A DNA stretch of 64,000 nucleotides from Rhodopseudomonas rhenobacensis. Its GTDB lineage: Bacteria > Pseudomonadota > Alphaproteobacteria > Rhizobiales > Xanthobacteraceae. The position numbers were made by a program, and so were the translations under genes. Below the pieces are notes generated by a model, which worked only from the letters and a program-made list of their open reading frames with translations, ran no database searches and was not told the DNA's origin. Below are positions 46,424 through 55,772 of this stretch, piece by piece. The DNA lies in assembly GCF_014203125.1 (NCBI RefSeq), contig NZ_JACHIH010000007.1:62001-126000 (forward strand). Direction: 5' to 3'. Position 1 is the first letter of the stretch; every line of letters begins with the position of its first letter.

Positions 46424-47860
46424 CTATTCGGCCGGCACGGCGGGGGCCGCGGCGGCTTCGTTGAGGTCGACCTGGATCAGTTGCAGCACGCTCGGCGAGC
46501 GGCTGCGCAGATACAGGAAATGCAGCGCGCCGATCGCCAGCAGCGCCACGAAGATGTAGGGCAGCAGGTTCAACGGATAGGGCGGGATCGGGTACAGCGA
46601 GCCGATCAAGGGCAGCGCCAGCAGCAGCACCGAGGCCGCCGACACCGCGAGATGAGCGGCCCTGAGCTCGCCTCGGCGCTTCAGGAACAGCGGCGCCGCC
46701 ACCGCGACCAGAATATAGGCCACCAGGAAGCCGAAGGTGGCGAGCGTGCCCAGATAGGCGAAGGCGTCGAGCAGGCCGACGCCGAGCAGCGTCAGCGGCA
46801 GCGACAACAGCAGCACCGCGACGCTCGCGATCGCCACCGCGATATGCGGCGTGGAATGGGTGGCGTGGGCGTCGCCGGCGCGGCTGTGGATGATGCCGTG
46901 GCGCGACAGCAGAAACAGCACCCGCGCGCCGGCGTTGATGCTGGCCAGCGCCGAGGCGAAGAAGCTGGCGGAGACGCCGGCGGCGATCACCGGGCCGAGA
47001 TAGCTAAGGCCGATCGCCGAGGCGACCACCGACAGCGGCGCATCGGCCTTGTCGAGCGGCGTCGCGCTGCCCTGGAACGCGGCGACCAGCACATAGGCCG
47101 ACACCACGAAGAACAGCCCGGTGAACGCCACGGTGGCGATGATCGAGCGCGGGATCACCCGCAGCGGATCCTTGGCCTCGTGGCCGAGCACGGTGGCGCT
47201 TTCAAAGCCGACGAAGCTGAAGAACGCCAGCACCAGGCCGAGCTGCAGGTTCTCGCGGCTGACGTCGGTGAGCCTGAGTTGCGCGGCGTCGATCGACGGG
47301 CCGGCATGAATGAAATAGCCGACCACGACCGCCAGAATGGCGATCACCGTGATCGCCTCCAGCGTGAGCGACAGCCGCGTCGACAATTTGATGCTGCGCC
47401 ATGCCACGTAGAACGCCAGCCCGATCGCCGCCAGCGACAGCGCCACCGCGGGCCACAGCTCGGCGAACTCGCCGAACACCAGATGCAGCACCACCAGCGC
47501 GTAGTTGATCGAACCTGCGACCACGGCGCCGGCGGTGAACAGATAGGCGATCACCAAGGACCAGCCGGCGATGCCGCCCCAGAACGCGCCGAGGCCCTGG
47601 CCGGCGAAGGTGTAGAGCGCGCCCGGCGAAGCCGAGCGGCTGGCGAACACGTTGATGTTGAGTGACAACAACAACAGCGCCAGGGTGGCGAAGAAGTACG
47701 CCAGCCAGGTGCCGTTGCCGGCGGTGGCGAACACCCCGAGCACCACGAAGGCCGGCGTGCCGGAGGGCGCGATGACGCCGACCGATTGGGCGACGACGTC
47801 TGCAAAGGACAGATGGTCGCGCTTGAGGGATCCTTGCGGCGGGTGAAGAGCTGAGGTCAT
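46424..47860 (-). CDS. APC-family amino-acid/amine permease
   Basis: 478 residues with about 12 membrane segments. Family signatures include FADVVAQSVGVIAPSGTPAFVV at helix 1, SPGALYTFAGQGLGAFWG at helix 3 region, and FFSFVGFESATVLGHEAKDP in helix 6. It imports an amino acid or related compound; neighbouring metY suggests a sulfur amino acid or a homoserine derivative, but this is inference. The ATG at 47860 is adopted because the family similarity begins soon after; in-frame ATGs at 47890 and 47911 are possible. Confidence 0.83.
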   Translation of the reverse strand: MTSALHPPQGSLKRDHLSFADVVAQSVGVIAPSGTPAFVVLGVFATAGNGTWLAYFFATLALLLLSLNINVFASRSASPGALYTFAGQGLGAFWGGIAGWSLVIAYLFTAGAVVAGSINYALVVLHLVFGEFAELWPAVALSLAAIGLAFYVAWRSIKLSTRLSLTLEAITVIAILAVVVGYFIHAGPSIDAAQLRLTDVSRENLQLGLVLAFFSFVGFESATVLGHEAKDPLRVIPRSIIATVAFTGLFFVVSAYVLVAAFQGSATPLDKADAPLSVVASAIGLSYLGPVIAAGVSASFFASALASINAGARVLFLLSRHGIIHSRAGDAHATHSTPHIAVAIASVAVLLLSLPLTLLGVGLLDAFAYLGTLATFGFLVAYILVAVAAPLFLKRRGELRAAHLAVSAASVLLLALPLIGSLYPIPPYPLNLLPYIFVALLAIGALHFLYLRSRSPSVLQLIQVDLNEAAAAPAVPAE

Positions 47861-47933
47861 GAGCGTGGGGTCTCGCAATTGCCGATTCATCGATGCACGG
47901 AGAAGGGCCATTGCGGCCCGGCGATGGCCGTCA

Positions 47934-48047
47934 GGCCACCGCCCCGCTACATGGGTCGGCGGAACCGGAGACGGCGGGAAGGATGATGGCGAAGCCGGCG
48001 AAGCCGACCACCTCCCGCCAAGGCTTGAAGGCCCACAGCAACTTCAT
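47934..48047 (-). CDS. Possible 37-38-residue hydrophobic peptide
   Basis: From the ATG at 48047 the frame gives MKLLWAFKPWREVVGFAGFA followed by a hydrophobic stretch and a C-terminal tail with one cysteine. AAGGCGAG lies upstream. Composition resembles a signal or membrane peptide. It could be a real small gene ahead of the permease or chance; the rest of the 410-base gap 47861-48270 shows nothing recognisable. Confidence 0.25.
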
Positions 48048-48270
48048 GAATCCAACTCGCCTTTCGGACGAACGCGGATCAGTGCGTAGTAACGGTTTCG
48101 ACGCGCAACAAACTCGTTGCGCACGCAAATGCTATGTGGCGTGTCCGTCCACGTCAACGAAAGCCGTTTTCGTAATTGCGCTGCACGACGCAACAAACCT
48201 CCGCTGCTAAGCGCAGTCGGAGTTATCTGTTTCATGGCGAGTGCTGGACCGGCTGCAACGCCGCGCGTAA

Positions 48271-49536
48271 CTATCCGATCGCGAGGATCTGTTCGATCAA
48301 GGCGAGGCCACCGCGGAAGCCGCCGAGACCCGCAACCAGCCGATGCTTGCCGGTCGGGACCGCGACTTCGATCAGCGGAATACCGAGTTCGTCCGCGACG
48401 GAGCGTTCGATCGCGCTGCCGAGCACGATCTCTGCGCCGGAGCCCCGCAGGATGTCGTCGATGCCGCCGGCGTCCTCGATGAATTGGACCTCTGCAAGGC
48501 TCTCAGCGAGAGCGTCGCGGACCTCAGGCGCGGGGTCGTCGGTGATCAGGGTTGCTCGCGCGGTCCAGCCCAGCGTCTCGGTTAGGAATCGCGAAAGCCC
48601 CGCGGCGTGCAGGCTCGGCGCCACCACGGCGAAATCGCGCTGCGCCTGGCGGCGATAGAGCGCCTCGGCGACGGCGTCGAGCAGGTAGGCTTCGCGCCGG
48701 ATCTCTTTGGCCAGATAGGACTCTGCCTCCGCAGGGCGCGGCGATATCAGCCCGGCAACCCGACGCAGCAGATCGACCGAGGCGTCGGCGCCGACGGGAA
48801 GGCCGGTGACCTGCAGCCAGGGAATGCCGAACCGCGATTGCAGCGCGCGCGCCGGCTCCAGCCCCCAGGGCGACACCACCAGGCTGAGTTCGGCCTGCGG
48901 CAGAGCGCGCAGGCTATCGACGCCTCCATCGGGCCCGAATAGCGAATTGGCGTGCAGTCCGATGCCGGCGAGCATCCGCGACAGTTCGTCGAGTTCGGCC
49001 AGCCAGAACGCGTCCTGCTGCGGCACGATGCCGAGGATATTGACGAGGCTCACGCGCGTGCCGCCCGGTGCCGGATCAAACGCCACCCGTTGCGCGATGA
49101 CACCCTTGAGAAAGGCCTCGTAGCCCTGATAGGCCGAGCCGCGGAAACCGGCCGTCGCGATTTCGATCGCCGGCTCACCCTGATTGCGGACGTCCTGCAC
49201 CATGGCGGCGACGTCGTCGCCGATCATCTCGGCGGGGCACCCGCTCAGCACCACGGTCAACTCGCCATCGACCAGGCCGATGGCGTTCTTGACCTGCTCG
49301 CGCAACCGCGAGCCGCCGCCGAAAACGATGTGCTTTTCGGAGAGATTGCTGCTGGGCACCGCGAGGCGGCGGTCGTCGCCGAGGCATCCTCCGCCGGCGA
49401 GAGCCGACTGATAAGCCTGGACGCCGCAGCCGGGCGTGGAATGTAACAGCGGCGTCACGCCGTCGATCGCGGCGGCGGTGAACAGCGCGCCGTGCAACGC
49501 GCAGCCGCTGCGCGAGCGCGTGAGCGGAATCGCCAT
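48271..49536 (-). CDS. Nitrogenase-like K/N-type subunit of module C
   Basis: 421 residues, shorter than MarK. It keeps three cysteines at the positions of the P-cluster ligands: C12 (RSGCALHGA), C37 (STPGCGVQA) and C100 (LSGCPAEMIGDD); the spacing (25 and 63) matches MarK (24 and 65). The conserved loops PSSNLSEKHIVFGGGSRL and LGGFRGGLALIEQIL are present. It directly follows the E/D-like gene with no gap. With only one cysteine on the partner, the interface would hold four cysteines, more like the single [4Fe-4S] cluster of NifEN or of dark protochlorophyllide reductase than a P-cluster. Function unknown. Confidence 0.8.
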   Translation of the reverse strand: MAIPLTRSRSGCALHGALFTAAAIDGVTPLLHSTPGCGVQAYQSALAGGGCLGDDRRLAVPSSNLSEKHIVFGGGSRLREQVKNAIGLVDGELTVVLSGCPAEMIGDDVAAMVQDVRNQGEPAIEIATAGFRGSAYQGYEAFLKGVIAQRVAFDPAPGGTRVSLVNILGIVPQQDAFWLAELDELSRMLAGIGLHANSLFGPDGGVDSLRALPQAELSLVVSPWGLEPARALQSRFGIPWLQVTGLPVGADASVDLLRRVAGLISPRPAEAESYLAKEIRREAYLLDAVAEALYRRQAQRDFAVVAPSLHAAGLSRFLTETLGWTARATLITDDPAPEVRDALAESLAEVQFIEDAGGIDDILRGSGAEIVLGSAIERSVADELGIPLIEVAVPTGKHRLVAGLGGFRGGLALIEQILAIG

Positions 49537-50898
49537 CTACTTGACCTCGAGTTTGATGTACCAGTCCGGGCTGCGCTTGAACCATCCTGGCTGATAGTCC
49601 CCGCGTCCGCCGGCGAGACGTTGCACCAGCGCGGTGTTGCCAAGCGCCCGCGAGGCCCGCCGCGCCAGCCGCGCGACGCCGCGGTAGCCGAGCAGTTCAT
49701 CCGCGTCGATCGACAGCGCGGGAATTCCCGATCGTGCGGCGAGTGCTGCGAGGTCTGCCGGGCCGATGAACAGATCCGGCGCCAGCCGGCGCAACCGATT
49801 GGCGTGCTCGAACGGCTGCCCGTCGGCGACGTGCAGCGGCAGATCCGGCCGCTTCACCGCAAAGTCCTGCAACGCGCCGATATGAGTTCTGTCGATATGG
49901 TCGACGCTGATGCCGACCAGCTCTCCTTCCAGTTCGACAATCAGATCGCCGAGTGCAAAGGCGGTGGCGGGCGCCGCCGCCACGGCGACGCGACGCCCCG
50001 ACAGCGTCTCCAGCCCCGATGCTTCGATGCCGGCCGGCACTGTCCGTCCCGTCGCCGCTGCAATCGCTGCCACAAAATGATTGGTCGCCGCGGTGCCGAC
50101 CGGCGGCGGCAGCCGCAGCAAGGGCACGCCATGCACGGCAGCCAGACCGTCGCCAAGCGCCGCAGTGCTGTCGGGGTCGACCGTGACGCTGAGCGCGGCC
50201 GTCGCCGCGCGACGGAAGCCTTCCGCATCCGCGGCGTGGGGTAGCCGGTTGACCGTCAGCCCGAGTGACTGCAGTTCGCGTTCCAGGGCGACGAGGCCTG
50301 GGCCGGCCTGCGTCGCCAGCAGATTGACGAGGTCGTCGCGTCGCGCCTGTTCGGCGGGCGGCACCAGTTGCAGCACGGCTTGGGCGGCGGCGTCGAAGCC
50401 GGTGGCGGCGATCCGCGAGCGGAAGCCGTCGGTGCGGACCTCGATCACCGGGATGTCGAGCTCTTCGCTGAGCTCCAGCGCAGCGGCGCGGATGTCGTCA
50501 TTGTTGATCGCGATCACCGGCGTGGCGACGATGAACACCGCCCAGGGCCGATGCCGTCGGACCAGCGCCCGCACGGTGTCGGAGAGGATGGTTTCGGAGC
50601 CGAGGATGGTGTCGCGCTGGTCGAGATTGGTCACCGCCCAGGCGCCCTGCGGGGCAAACCGCGTCAAGGCGGCGGAGCAGCCGCGGGCGCCATGCACCAC
50701 GATGGCGGTGCCGCGGATCGCGCCGAGCACCGCCAGGGCGCGGATCAGATCGTCGGGCGCGCTCTGCGCAAAGGTGCGGATGCGGTCCGCGGATTGACCG
50801 CTTAGCAGTTCGGCGACCAGCGGAGCGACGTCCCCGAGATAGGCGCCGATCGCGCCGAGCCGCTTCTCGCGGATCAGCAGATGCGGTAGGCGAGCCAC
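49537..50898 (-). CDS. Nitrogenase-like D/E-type subunit of module C, cysteine-poor
   Basis: 453 residues. Only one of the expected cluster cysteines remains, C74 in VVHGARGCSAAL. The position 25 residues before it is D49 (SAPDDLIRA) instead of cysteine, and the third site (MarD TSCASGIIGDD) reads ATPVIAINNDD. The cofactor cysteine is also missing (SVTVDPDSTAALGD in place of SFCYTLGTYLA). So it cannot hold a NifD-type cofactor or P-cluster. The fold is still recognisable from VFIVATP, VIEVRTDGFRS and the C-terminal LLGYRGVARL. Encoded directly between the H-like and K/N-like genes. A scaffold (NifEN-like) or a direct substrate reductase (DPOR-like) are the two readings. Confidence 0.78.
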   Translation of the reverse strand: MARLPHLLIREKRLGAIGAYLGDVAPLVAELLSGQSADRIRTFAQSAPDDLIRALAVLGAIRGTAIVVHGARGCSAALTRFAPQGAWAVTNLDQRDTILGSETILSDTVRALVRRHRPWAVFIVATPVIAINNDDIRAAALELSEELDIPVIEVRTDGFRSRIAATGFDAAAQAVLQLVPPAEQARRDDLVNLLATQAGPGLVALERELQSLGLTVNRLPHAADAEGFRRAATAALSVTVDPDSTAALGDGLAAVHGVPLLRLPPPVGTAATNHFVAAIAAATGRTVPAGIEASGLETLSGRRVAVAAAPATAFALGDLIVELEGELVGISVDHIDRTHIGALQDFAVKRPDLPLHVADGQPFEHANRLRRLAPDLFIGPADLAALAARSGIPALSIDADELLGYRGVARLARRASRALGNTALVQRLAGGRGDYQPGWFKRSPDWYIKLEVK

Positions 50899-51774
50899 TC
50901 AGATCGCCTCCTGTGGCGCGACGATGCCGGCCTCGACGCCGAACACACGGTCGCCCCAGTCCCGCGCCCAGGCCTTCAGCGCCGGGCCATTCAGCGGCTT
51001 CGGCACGGTGCTCTCGTGGTTCTCCGCAATATGCCGGGCCAGCGCGCGATAGACGTCCGCCTGGGCGGAGCGCGGCTGCGCTTCGATCACGGTCTTGCCG
51101 TAGAGTTCGCTCTGCGCCACCACCTGCGAGCGCGGCACGTAGCCGACCACGCTGGTGCCGGTGCGTGCGGCGAAATCATCGATCAGCGACGCGGCGTAGG
51201 GCGTCTGGATCGAGTTGGCGATCACGCCACCGAGCCGGGCGCCGCCGGAGGGCGCGTATTTGCTGATCGCCTTGAACAGATTGTTGGCGGCGAAAATCGC
51301 CATGAAGTCCGACGAGGTGACCACATAGGCGGAGTCGGCGATGCCGTTGCGGATCGGCACCGCGAAGCCGCCGCACACCACGTCGCCGAGCACGTCGTAG
51401 AGCACGAAGTCCGGCTTGAACTGTTCGAACAACTCCAGCTCATGCAGCAGATCGACCGCGGCGTTGATGCCGCGCCCGGCGCAGCCGACGCCGGGCACCG
51501 GGCCGCCGGCCTCAATGCACAGCACGCCGGCGAAGCCGGTCGCCGAAACATCGGCGATCGACGGCCTGCCGCGCTCGCGCAAACTGTCGAGCACGGTCGG
51601 CAGATCGTCGCCGCCACGCAGGATGTTGGTGGAATCGCTCTTCGGATCGCAGCCGATCTGGATCACGCGGAAACCGGCGTCAGCCAATGCCGCGCTGATA
51701 TTCGACGTGGTGGTCGACTTGCCGATGCCGCCCTTGCCGTAGATCGCGATGTGTTTGGGTTTTCGTTCAGTCAC
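50899..51774 (-). CDS. NifH-like reductase of module C
   Basis: 291 residues, about as long as MarH. P-loop [10 protein letters not shown], switch motif GCDPKSDST, [4Fe-4S] cysteines C98 (GVGCAGRG) and C134 (GDVVCGGF), and R101 at the NifH ADP-ribosylation position. It abuts the E/D-like gene without a gap, so the three form one transcription unit. It should donate electrons to that complex with ATP hydrolysis; it might also serve module A. Confidence 0.9.
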   Translation of the reverse strand: MTERKPKHIAIYGKGGIGKSTTTSNISAALADAGFRVIQIGCDPKSDSTNILRGGDDLPTVLDSLRERGRPSIADVSATGFAGVLCIEAGGPVPGVGCAGRGINAAVDLLHELELFEQFKPDFVLYDVLGDVVCGGFAVPIRNGIADSAYVVTSSDFMAIFAANNLFKAISKYAPSGGARLGGVIANSIQTPYAASLIDDFAARTGTSVVGYVPRSQVVAQSELYGKTVIEAQPRSAQADVYRALARHIAENHESTVPKPLNGPALKAWARDWGDRVFGVEAGIVAPQEAI

Positions 51775-51891
51775 AGGGCCTCCGGGAAATCAGCAAGTTG
51801 CAATCGGGTGCGCGGCGCGATTCCGCGCACCGCGCCTGGCGCGTAAGCACAGCTTGGCAGTCGAGTTGCCGCAATGCCGCAGCGGTCGCGA

Positions 51892-53106
51892 TTATTCCGC
51901 CGCCACCAGCCGCTTGGTTTCGGCGAACACCGGCAGCAACTCGTCCTCGATCCGCCAGATGTCGTGCTGCAAGCTGTCGGAGGAGGCGTGGCAGTCGTAG
52001 ATCTGCTGATAGCTGAAGCCGTTCTTTTTCCAGATCGCGACCTGCTTATGCGCCAAGTCGAGATACCAGCCGGGCTCCGGCGAGCGATGGCCTTCGAGCT
52101 CCGAGCCGGGATTCGGGCACCACACCGTCGCGGTGCCGACCACGCCTTTCGAGGCGAGATATTCCAGTCCGGCCACCGTGCTTTTCTTCGGCTCGATGCC
52201 GGCAACGATGTTGGAGCGCACCCGGCCGTGGCCGAACACCTTGGCGGCGTATTCCAGCGCCTTGACCCAGTGCTCCCAGCCGCCGCTGCCGCGGGCCTTG
52301 CCCGGGCAGATCGCGTTGTAGATGCCCTTGTCCCAGATCTCGATGTTCATCGCGGTGGTGCGGTAGCCGGATTCCTTGAAGCGATCGATGTTGCGCAGGT
52401 CGAGCGGCGCGGCCACCGTAGCGGTGCCGTTGAAGTCGTCGAGCCCGGTGTGGCGCTGGATCGATTCGGCGACGTCGAGATAATAGTCAAGTTCGCGGCG
52501 CTCCGGGATGATGCCGCCGCTGACCGTCAGGTGATCAATCTCGCCGAAGCGATAGGCCTGCGCCGCCGTCTCGCCGATCTGCTTGGCGTTCTTCCAGAAC
52601 GGACGCTCGGCACCGTACACGTCCCTGGTGTAGTTGATGTTGCAGAACAGGCAGTCCTCGCCCTTCTCCTTGTAGGAGCACTCGTTGCTGTAGACGATGA
52701 ACAGATGGCGCTGGGCATAATGCGCGCCGATGTTTGACATCTCGATGCCGTCCGAGGTCTTGGCGCCGTAGAATTTCGGTCGCGGCTGGAATTCCACGTC
52801 GGCCAGCACCTCGTTGCCGTGGATCAGCACGGTGCGCTCGCCGATCAGATCGATCCGATAGGTCGATTTCGGATTCCAGCGAAACGGCACCGTCAACCCG
52901 TGCGGCAGCTGGAAGTGCGACGGCAATTCGGTGGTGTGGATCTCGAAATCCATCTCGAACAGGCAGTGCACCTGTTCCTGCGCCTTCACCCCCGGCTGGA
53001 TCAGCTCGAGCGCCTCGCCACTGATGGCGACGCCGTTGATGCCAAGTTCGGCCTTCAGCGCCAATTCGCGCCACAGCTGGTCCTTCAATTCACCGACTGT
53101 CGTCAT
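51892..53106 (-). CDS. Radical SAM protein with unusual cysteine spacing
   Basis: 404 residues. The cluster-binding cysteines are C143, C152 and C155, spaced C-x8-C-x2-C (NECSYKEKGEDCLFCNIN) instead of C-x3-C-x2-C. A TVSGGIIPERRELDYYLD segment follows, resembling the radical SAM GGE region, and an N-terminal domain of about 130 residues (AISGEALELIQPG, SHFQLPHGLTVPFRWNP) has no family I recognise. Additional cysteines (TAICPGKA-type at AICPG, TVWCPNPGSE, YDCHAS) lie later. It is first gene of the module C operon, 117 bases upstream of the H-like gene. It could build a cofactor for, or modify the substrate of, the H/D/K-like complex. Confidence 0.8.
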   Translation of the reverse strand: MTTVGELKDQLWRELALKAELGINGVAISGEALELIQPGVKAQEQVHCLFEMDFEIHTTELPSHFQLPHGLTVPFRWNPKSTYRIDLIGERTVLIHGNEVLADVEFQPRPKFYGAKTSDGIEMSNIGAHYAQRHLFIVYSNECSYKEKGEDCLFCNINYTRDVYGAERPFWKNAKQIGETAAQAYRFGEIDHLTVSGGIIPERRELDYYLDVAESIQRHTGLDDFNGTATVAAPLDLRNIDRFKESGYRTTAMNIEIWDKGIYNAICPGKARGSGGWEHWVKALEYAAKVFGHGRVRSNIVAGIEPKKSTVAGLEYLASKGVVGTATVWCPNPGSELEGHRSPEPGWYLDLAHKQVAIWKKNGFSYQQIYDCHASSDSLQHDIWRIEDELLPVFAETKRLVAAE

Positions 53107-53527
53107 TGATCCGTCCTTAGGTTTCGCCGAGGCGTCACGCCGCGATCGCAGGCACGCCGCGAAGCTGCAATCGGCCTCGATGCAGGCGGTGGAGGCCGGT
53201 GCGTTGATAGTGACCTAACTTATCGGGCGATCGACCCAAGGCAATTTCGAAAATCCGCCCGATGGCGGACGAAACTGCTCGGTGAACGGCGCGGCAAAGC
53301 AAATCAATCCTTGGCAATACTCCGGTAGGGCGCGGCCGTGCGGCGATCGCTTGCTCCGACGCAGAACCTCCATCAGGAGAGGAACTTGGTCGCCGGCCTT
53401 CGTAACTAATCAGGTTTGTTGCGCACGTCGTCTGATCTTTGAAACAACAATCCGAGGATTTCGGCCTAGCCTTGTCGGTTCAGCGATCTCGCATCGCGTA
53501 GCCGGGACAATGGAGCAAAGTCGACAT
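53107..53527. promoter_or_regulatory. Divergent control region between module C and the ssu operon
   Basis: 421 bases with no supported gene. It must contain promoters for the leftward radical SAM operon and the rightward ssu operon, so the two may be co-regulated, probably by sulfur availability. A weakly A+T-rich stretch 53400-53465 is the likeliest rightward promoter; GGAG at 53512-53515 precedes the ATG at 53528. No specific operator could be identified. Confidence 0.45.
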
Positions 53528-54490
53528 ATGCAGCAGACCCGAAGAGCGCTTATCGGCGCATTGGCCATCGCATTGCTGACCATGGCGGGTGCGGCACCGT
53601 CGCCGGCCGCGGCGGATGATCTGAAGGAAGTCCGCATCGGTTTCCAGCGGGCGGGCATCTTCCCGGCCACCAAACAACGCCACACCGTCGAGGACGCCTT
53701 CAAATCGCGCGGCATCGATGTGAAGTGGGTGGAGTTCGCGTTCGGGCCGCCATTGCTCGAGGCGCTCAACACCGGCAACATCGATTACGGCTACACCGGC
53801 GATGCGCCGCCGGTGTTCGCACAGGCCGCCCGGGCCAATTTGCTGTATGTCGCGGCATTGCCGTCGGCCGGCAAGAACGAGGCGATCGTCGTTCCCGAGA
53901 ACTCACCGATCAAAACGGTGGCGGATTTGAAGGGCAAGCGGGTCGGCTTCGCCAAGGCCTCGAGTTCGCACAACACCACGGTGGCCGCGCTGGAAAAGGC
54001 CGGGCTGTCGTATTCCGATATCACCCCGGTGTATCTGGCGCCGGCCGATGCCGCGGTAGCCTTCGCCGGCGGCAATCTCGACGCTTGGACGATCTGGGAT
54101 CCCTATCTGGCGCTGGTCGAAAAGGGCAAGGTCCGGGTGATCGTCTCGGCCAAGGACGTCCACGAGGCCAACGCCTTCTTCCTCGCCAACCGCGACTTCA
54201 CCGCCAAGCATCCCGACGTCGTCGCCAAGCTCAACCAGATCTTCGCCGATGAATCGGTGTGGGCCACCAGTCACCACGCCGAGATCGTCAAGGCGTTGCA
54301 CGAGTCGACGGGCCTGGAGACCGAAGCGTTGACCCGCGCGGTGGATCGCACACAATTCCTGGTCACCCCGGTGACCGACAAGGTGACCGCGACCCAGCAG
54401 ACCGTCGCCGATCGCTTCCACAAGCTCGGCCTCGTTCCAAAGCCGGTCGACGTCAAGGAGATCGTCTGGACCTGGACGCCGGGGTCGTAA
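53528..54490 (+). CDS. ssuA: Aliphatic sulfonate-binding protein (SsuA-like), first copy
   Basis: 320 residues. Signal peptide MQQTRRALIGALAIALLTMAG...; mature VRIGFQRAGIFPATKQRHTVE, LNTGNIDYGYTGDAPPVFAQAA and WTIWDPYLALVEKG match SsuA. It binds alkanesulfonates in the periplasm. ATG 53528 was preferred over ATG 53510 because the shorter form starts directly with a signal peptide. It is followed by a second ssuA-like gene (254-base gap). Confidence 0.87.
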   Translation: MQQTRRALIGALAIALLTMAGAAPSPAAADDLKEVRIGFQRAGIFPATKQRHTVEDAFKSRGIDVKWVEFAFGPPLLEALNTGNIDYGYTGDAPPVFAQAARANLLYVAALPSAGKNEAIVVPENSPIKTVADLKGKRVGFAKASSSHNTTVAALEKAGLSYSDITPVYLAPADAAVAFAGGNLDAWTIWDPYLALVEKGKVRVIVSAKDVHEANAFFLANRDFTAKHPDVVAKLNQIFADESVWATSHHAEIVKALHESTGLETEALTRAVDRTQFLVTPVTDKVTATQQTVADRFHKLGLVPKPVDVKEIVWTWTPGS

Positions 54491-54744
54491 CGGTTGGCAA
54501 AGCAGCGGCGCGATGAACGACGGCCGTCGGTTGGCTGCTGTGCGGGAGCTTGCGCCGGCGATCTTGCTGCCGAGGGATGAAACAGCCAAAGCGTCGCAGC
54601 GCGGGTTCCGGCAATAAACCCATCGCCGCGGCGCCGATGTACAGCGCGGTCATTGCTATTTCGGCCGGACCCTCGACACCCATCGCCGGCAATACCATCA
54701 TCCATTAGTTGAATAATGAGCGGCAGCGGCGCGGAGACCGACGC

Positions 54745-55701
54745 ATGAGGCGCAGGCAGTTCCTGAAATTATCGGCTGGCGCCGCGGTGCTCGCCGCGTT
54801 GTCGTCGCCGTCGCGGGCGCAATCCTCGGCGCCGCTCAACGAAATCCGCATCGGCTATCAGAAGAACGGAGTGCTGGTCGTCGCGCGGCAGCGCGCCACG
54901 CTGGAGGCACATTTTGCGCCGCAGGGCATTGCCGTGAAGTGGGTCGAGTTTTCCTCCGGTCCGCCGATGCTGGAGGCGATGAATGTCGGCAGCGTCGATT
55001 TCGGCGCGGTCGGCGATTCGCCGCCGATCTTCGCGCAGGCCGCCGAGGCTGCGATCGTCTACGCGGCCGGGCAGCCGATCACCACCGGGCAAGGCATCCT
55101 GGTTCCGCAGAATTCTCCGATCCGCACGCTCGCGGATCTGAAGGGCAAACGGGTTGGCTTCACCAAGGGGTCCAGCGCGCACAATGTGCTGGTGCTGGCG
55201 TTGGAAAAGGCCGGGCTCAGCTACGCCGATATCATTCCGGTCTATCTGACGCCGCCGGACGCCGGGCCGGCCTTCGCCAATGGCAGTATCGAGGCCTGGT
55301 CGATCTGGGACCCGTATTTTGCGATCGGCGAAACCAAGCAGAACGGCCGCATCCTGGTCCATGCGTCCGAGGTCGGCAAGACGAACGCCTTCTTCATCGC
55401 CAACCGCGATTTCGCCAAGACCCACGGCGACGTGTTGCAGCAAATCATCGACGTCACCGCGGCCACCGCGCGATGGGCGGAAGGCAATCGCGGCGAGGTC
55501 GCCAAGGCGCTGAGCGCGGTGACCGGGATTCCCCTCGACATCCAGACCGTCGCCGCCGACCGCAATGCTTTCGTGGTCGGTCCGATCACCGAGGACATCG
55601 TGACGACGCAGCAGGACGTTGCTGATCGGTTCTTCAAGCTCGGGCTCATTCCGAAGCCGATCGTGGTGCGCGACGCGGTGTGGAAGCTGAGCCAGACATG
55701 A
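54745..55701 (+). CDS. Aliphatic sulfonate-binding protein (SsuA-like), second copy
   Basis: 318 residues, with an N-terminus MRRRQFLKLSAGAAVLAAL that looks like a twin-arginine signal, unlike the Sec-type signal of the neighbour. Mature part IRIGYQKNGVLVVARQRATLE, MNVGSVDFGAVGDSPPIFAQAA and WSIWDPYFAIGETK. GGAG precedes the ATG at 54745. Tandem binding proteins with one permease/ATPase pair suggest two ligand ranges served by one transporter. Confidence 0.86.
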   Translation: MRRRQFLKLSAGAAVLAALSSPSRAQSSAPLNEIRIGYQKNGVLVVARQRATLEAHFAPQGIAVKWVEFSSGPPMLEAMNVGSVDFGAVGDSPPIFAQAAEAAIVYAAGQPITTGQGILVPQNSPIRTLADLKGKRVGFTKGSSAHNVLVLALEKAGLSYADIIPVYLTPPDAGPAFANGSIEAWSIWDPYFAIGETKQNGRILVHASEVGKTNAFFIANRDFAKTHGDVLQQIIDVTAATARWAEGNRGEVAKALSAVTGIPLDIQTVAADRNAFVVGPITEDIVTTQQDVADRFFKLGLIPKPIVVRDAVWKLSQT

Positions 55702-55772
55702 TCCTCACGCGGGCGGCCGCCCTGTTTGTCCCTCAACGACAAAAAGCCTGATCTGACACGGAGAACCGACCG

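Noticed and set aside
46364-47665. 433-residue plus-strand frame rich in Q, H, R and E
   Set aside because: Antisense to the APC permease with clear membrane helices; composition is that of a shadow frame.
48271-51774. Chlorophyllide or protochlorophyllide reductase (BchXYZ / BchLNB)
   Set aside because: No other tetrapyrrole genes nearby, cysteine pattern differs on the D/E-like subunit, and the H protein resembles MarH/NifH more than BchL or BchX. A mechanistic similarity remains possible.
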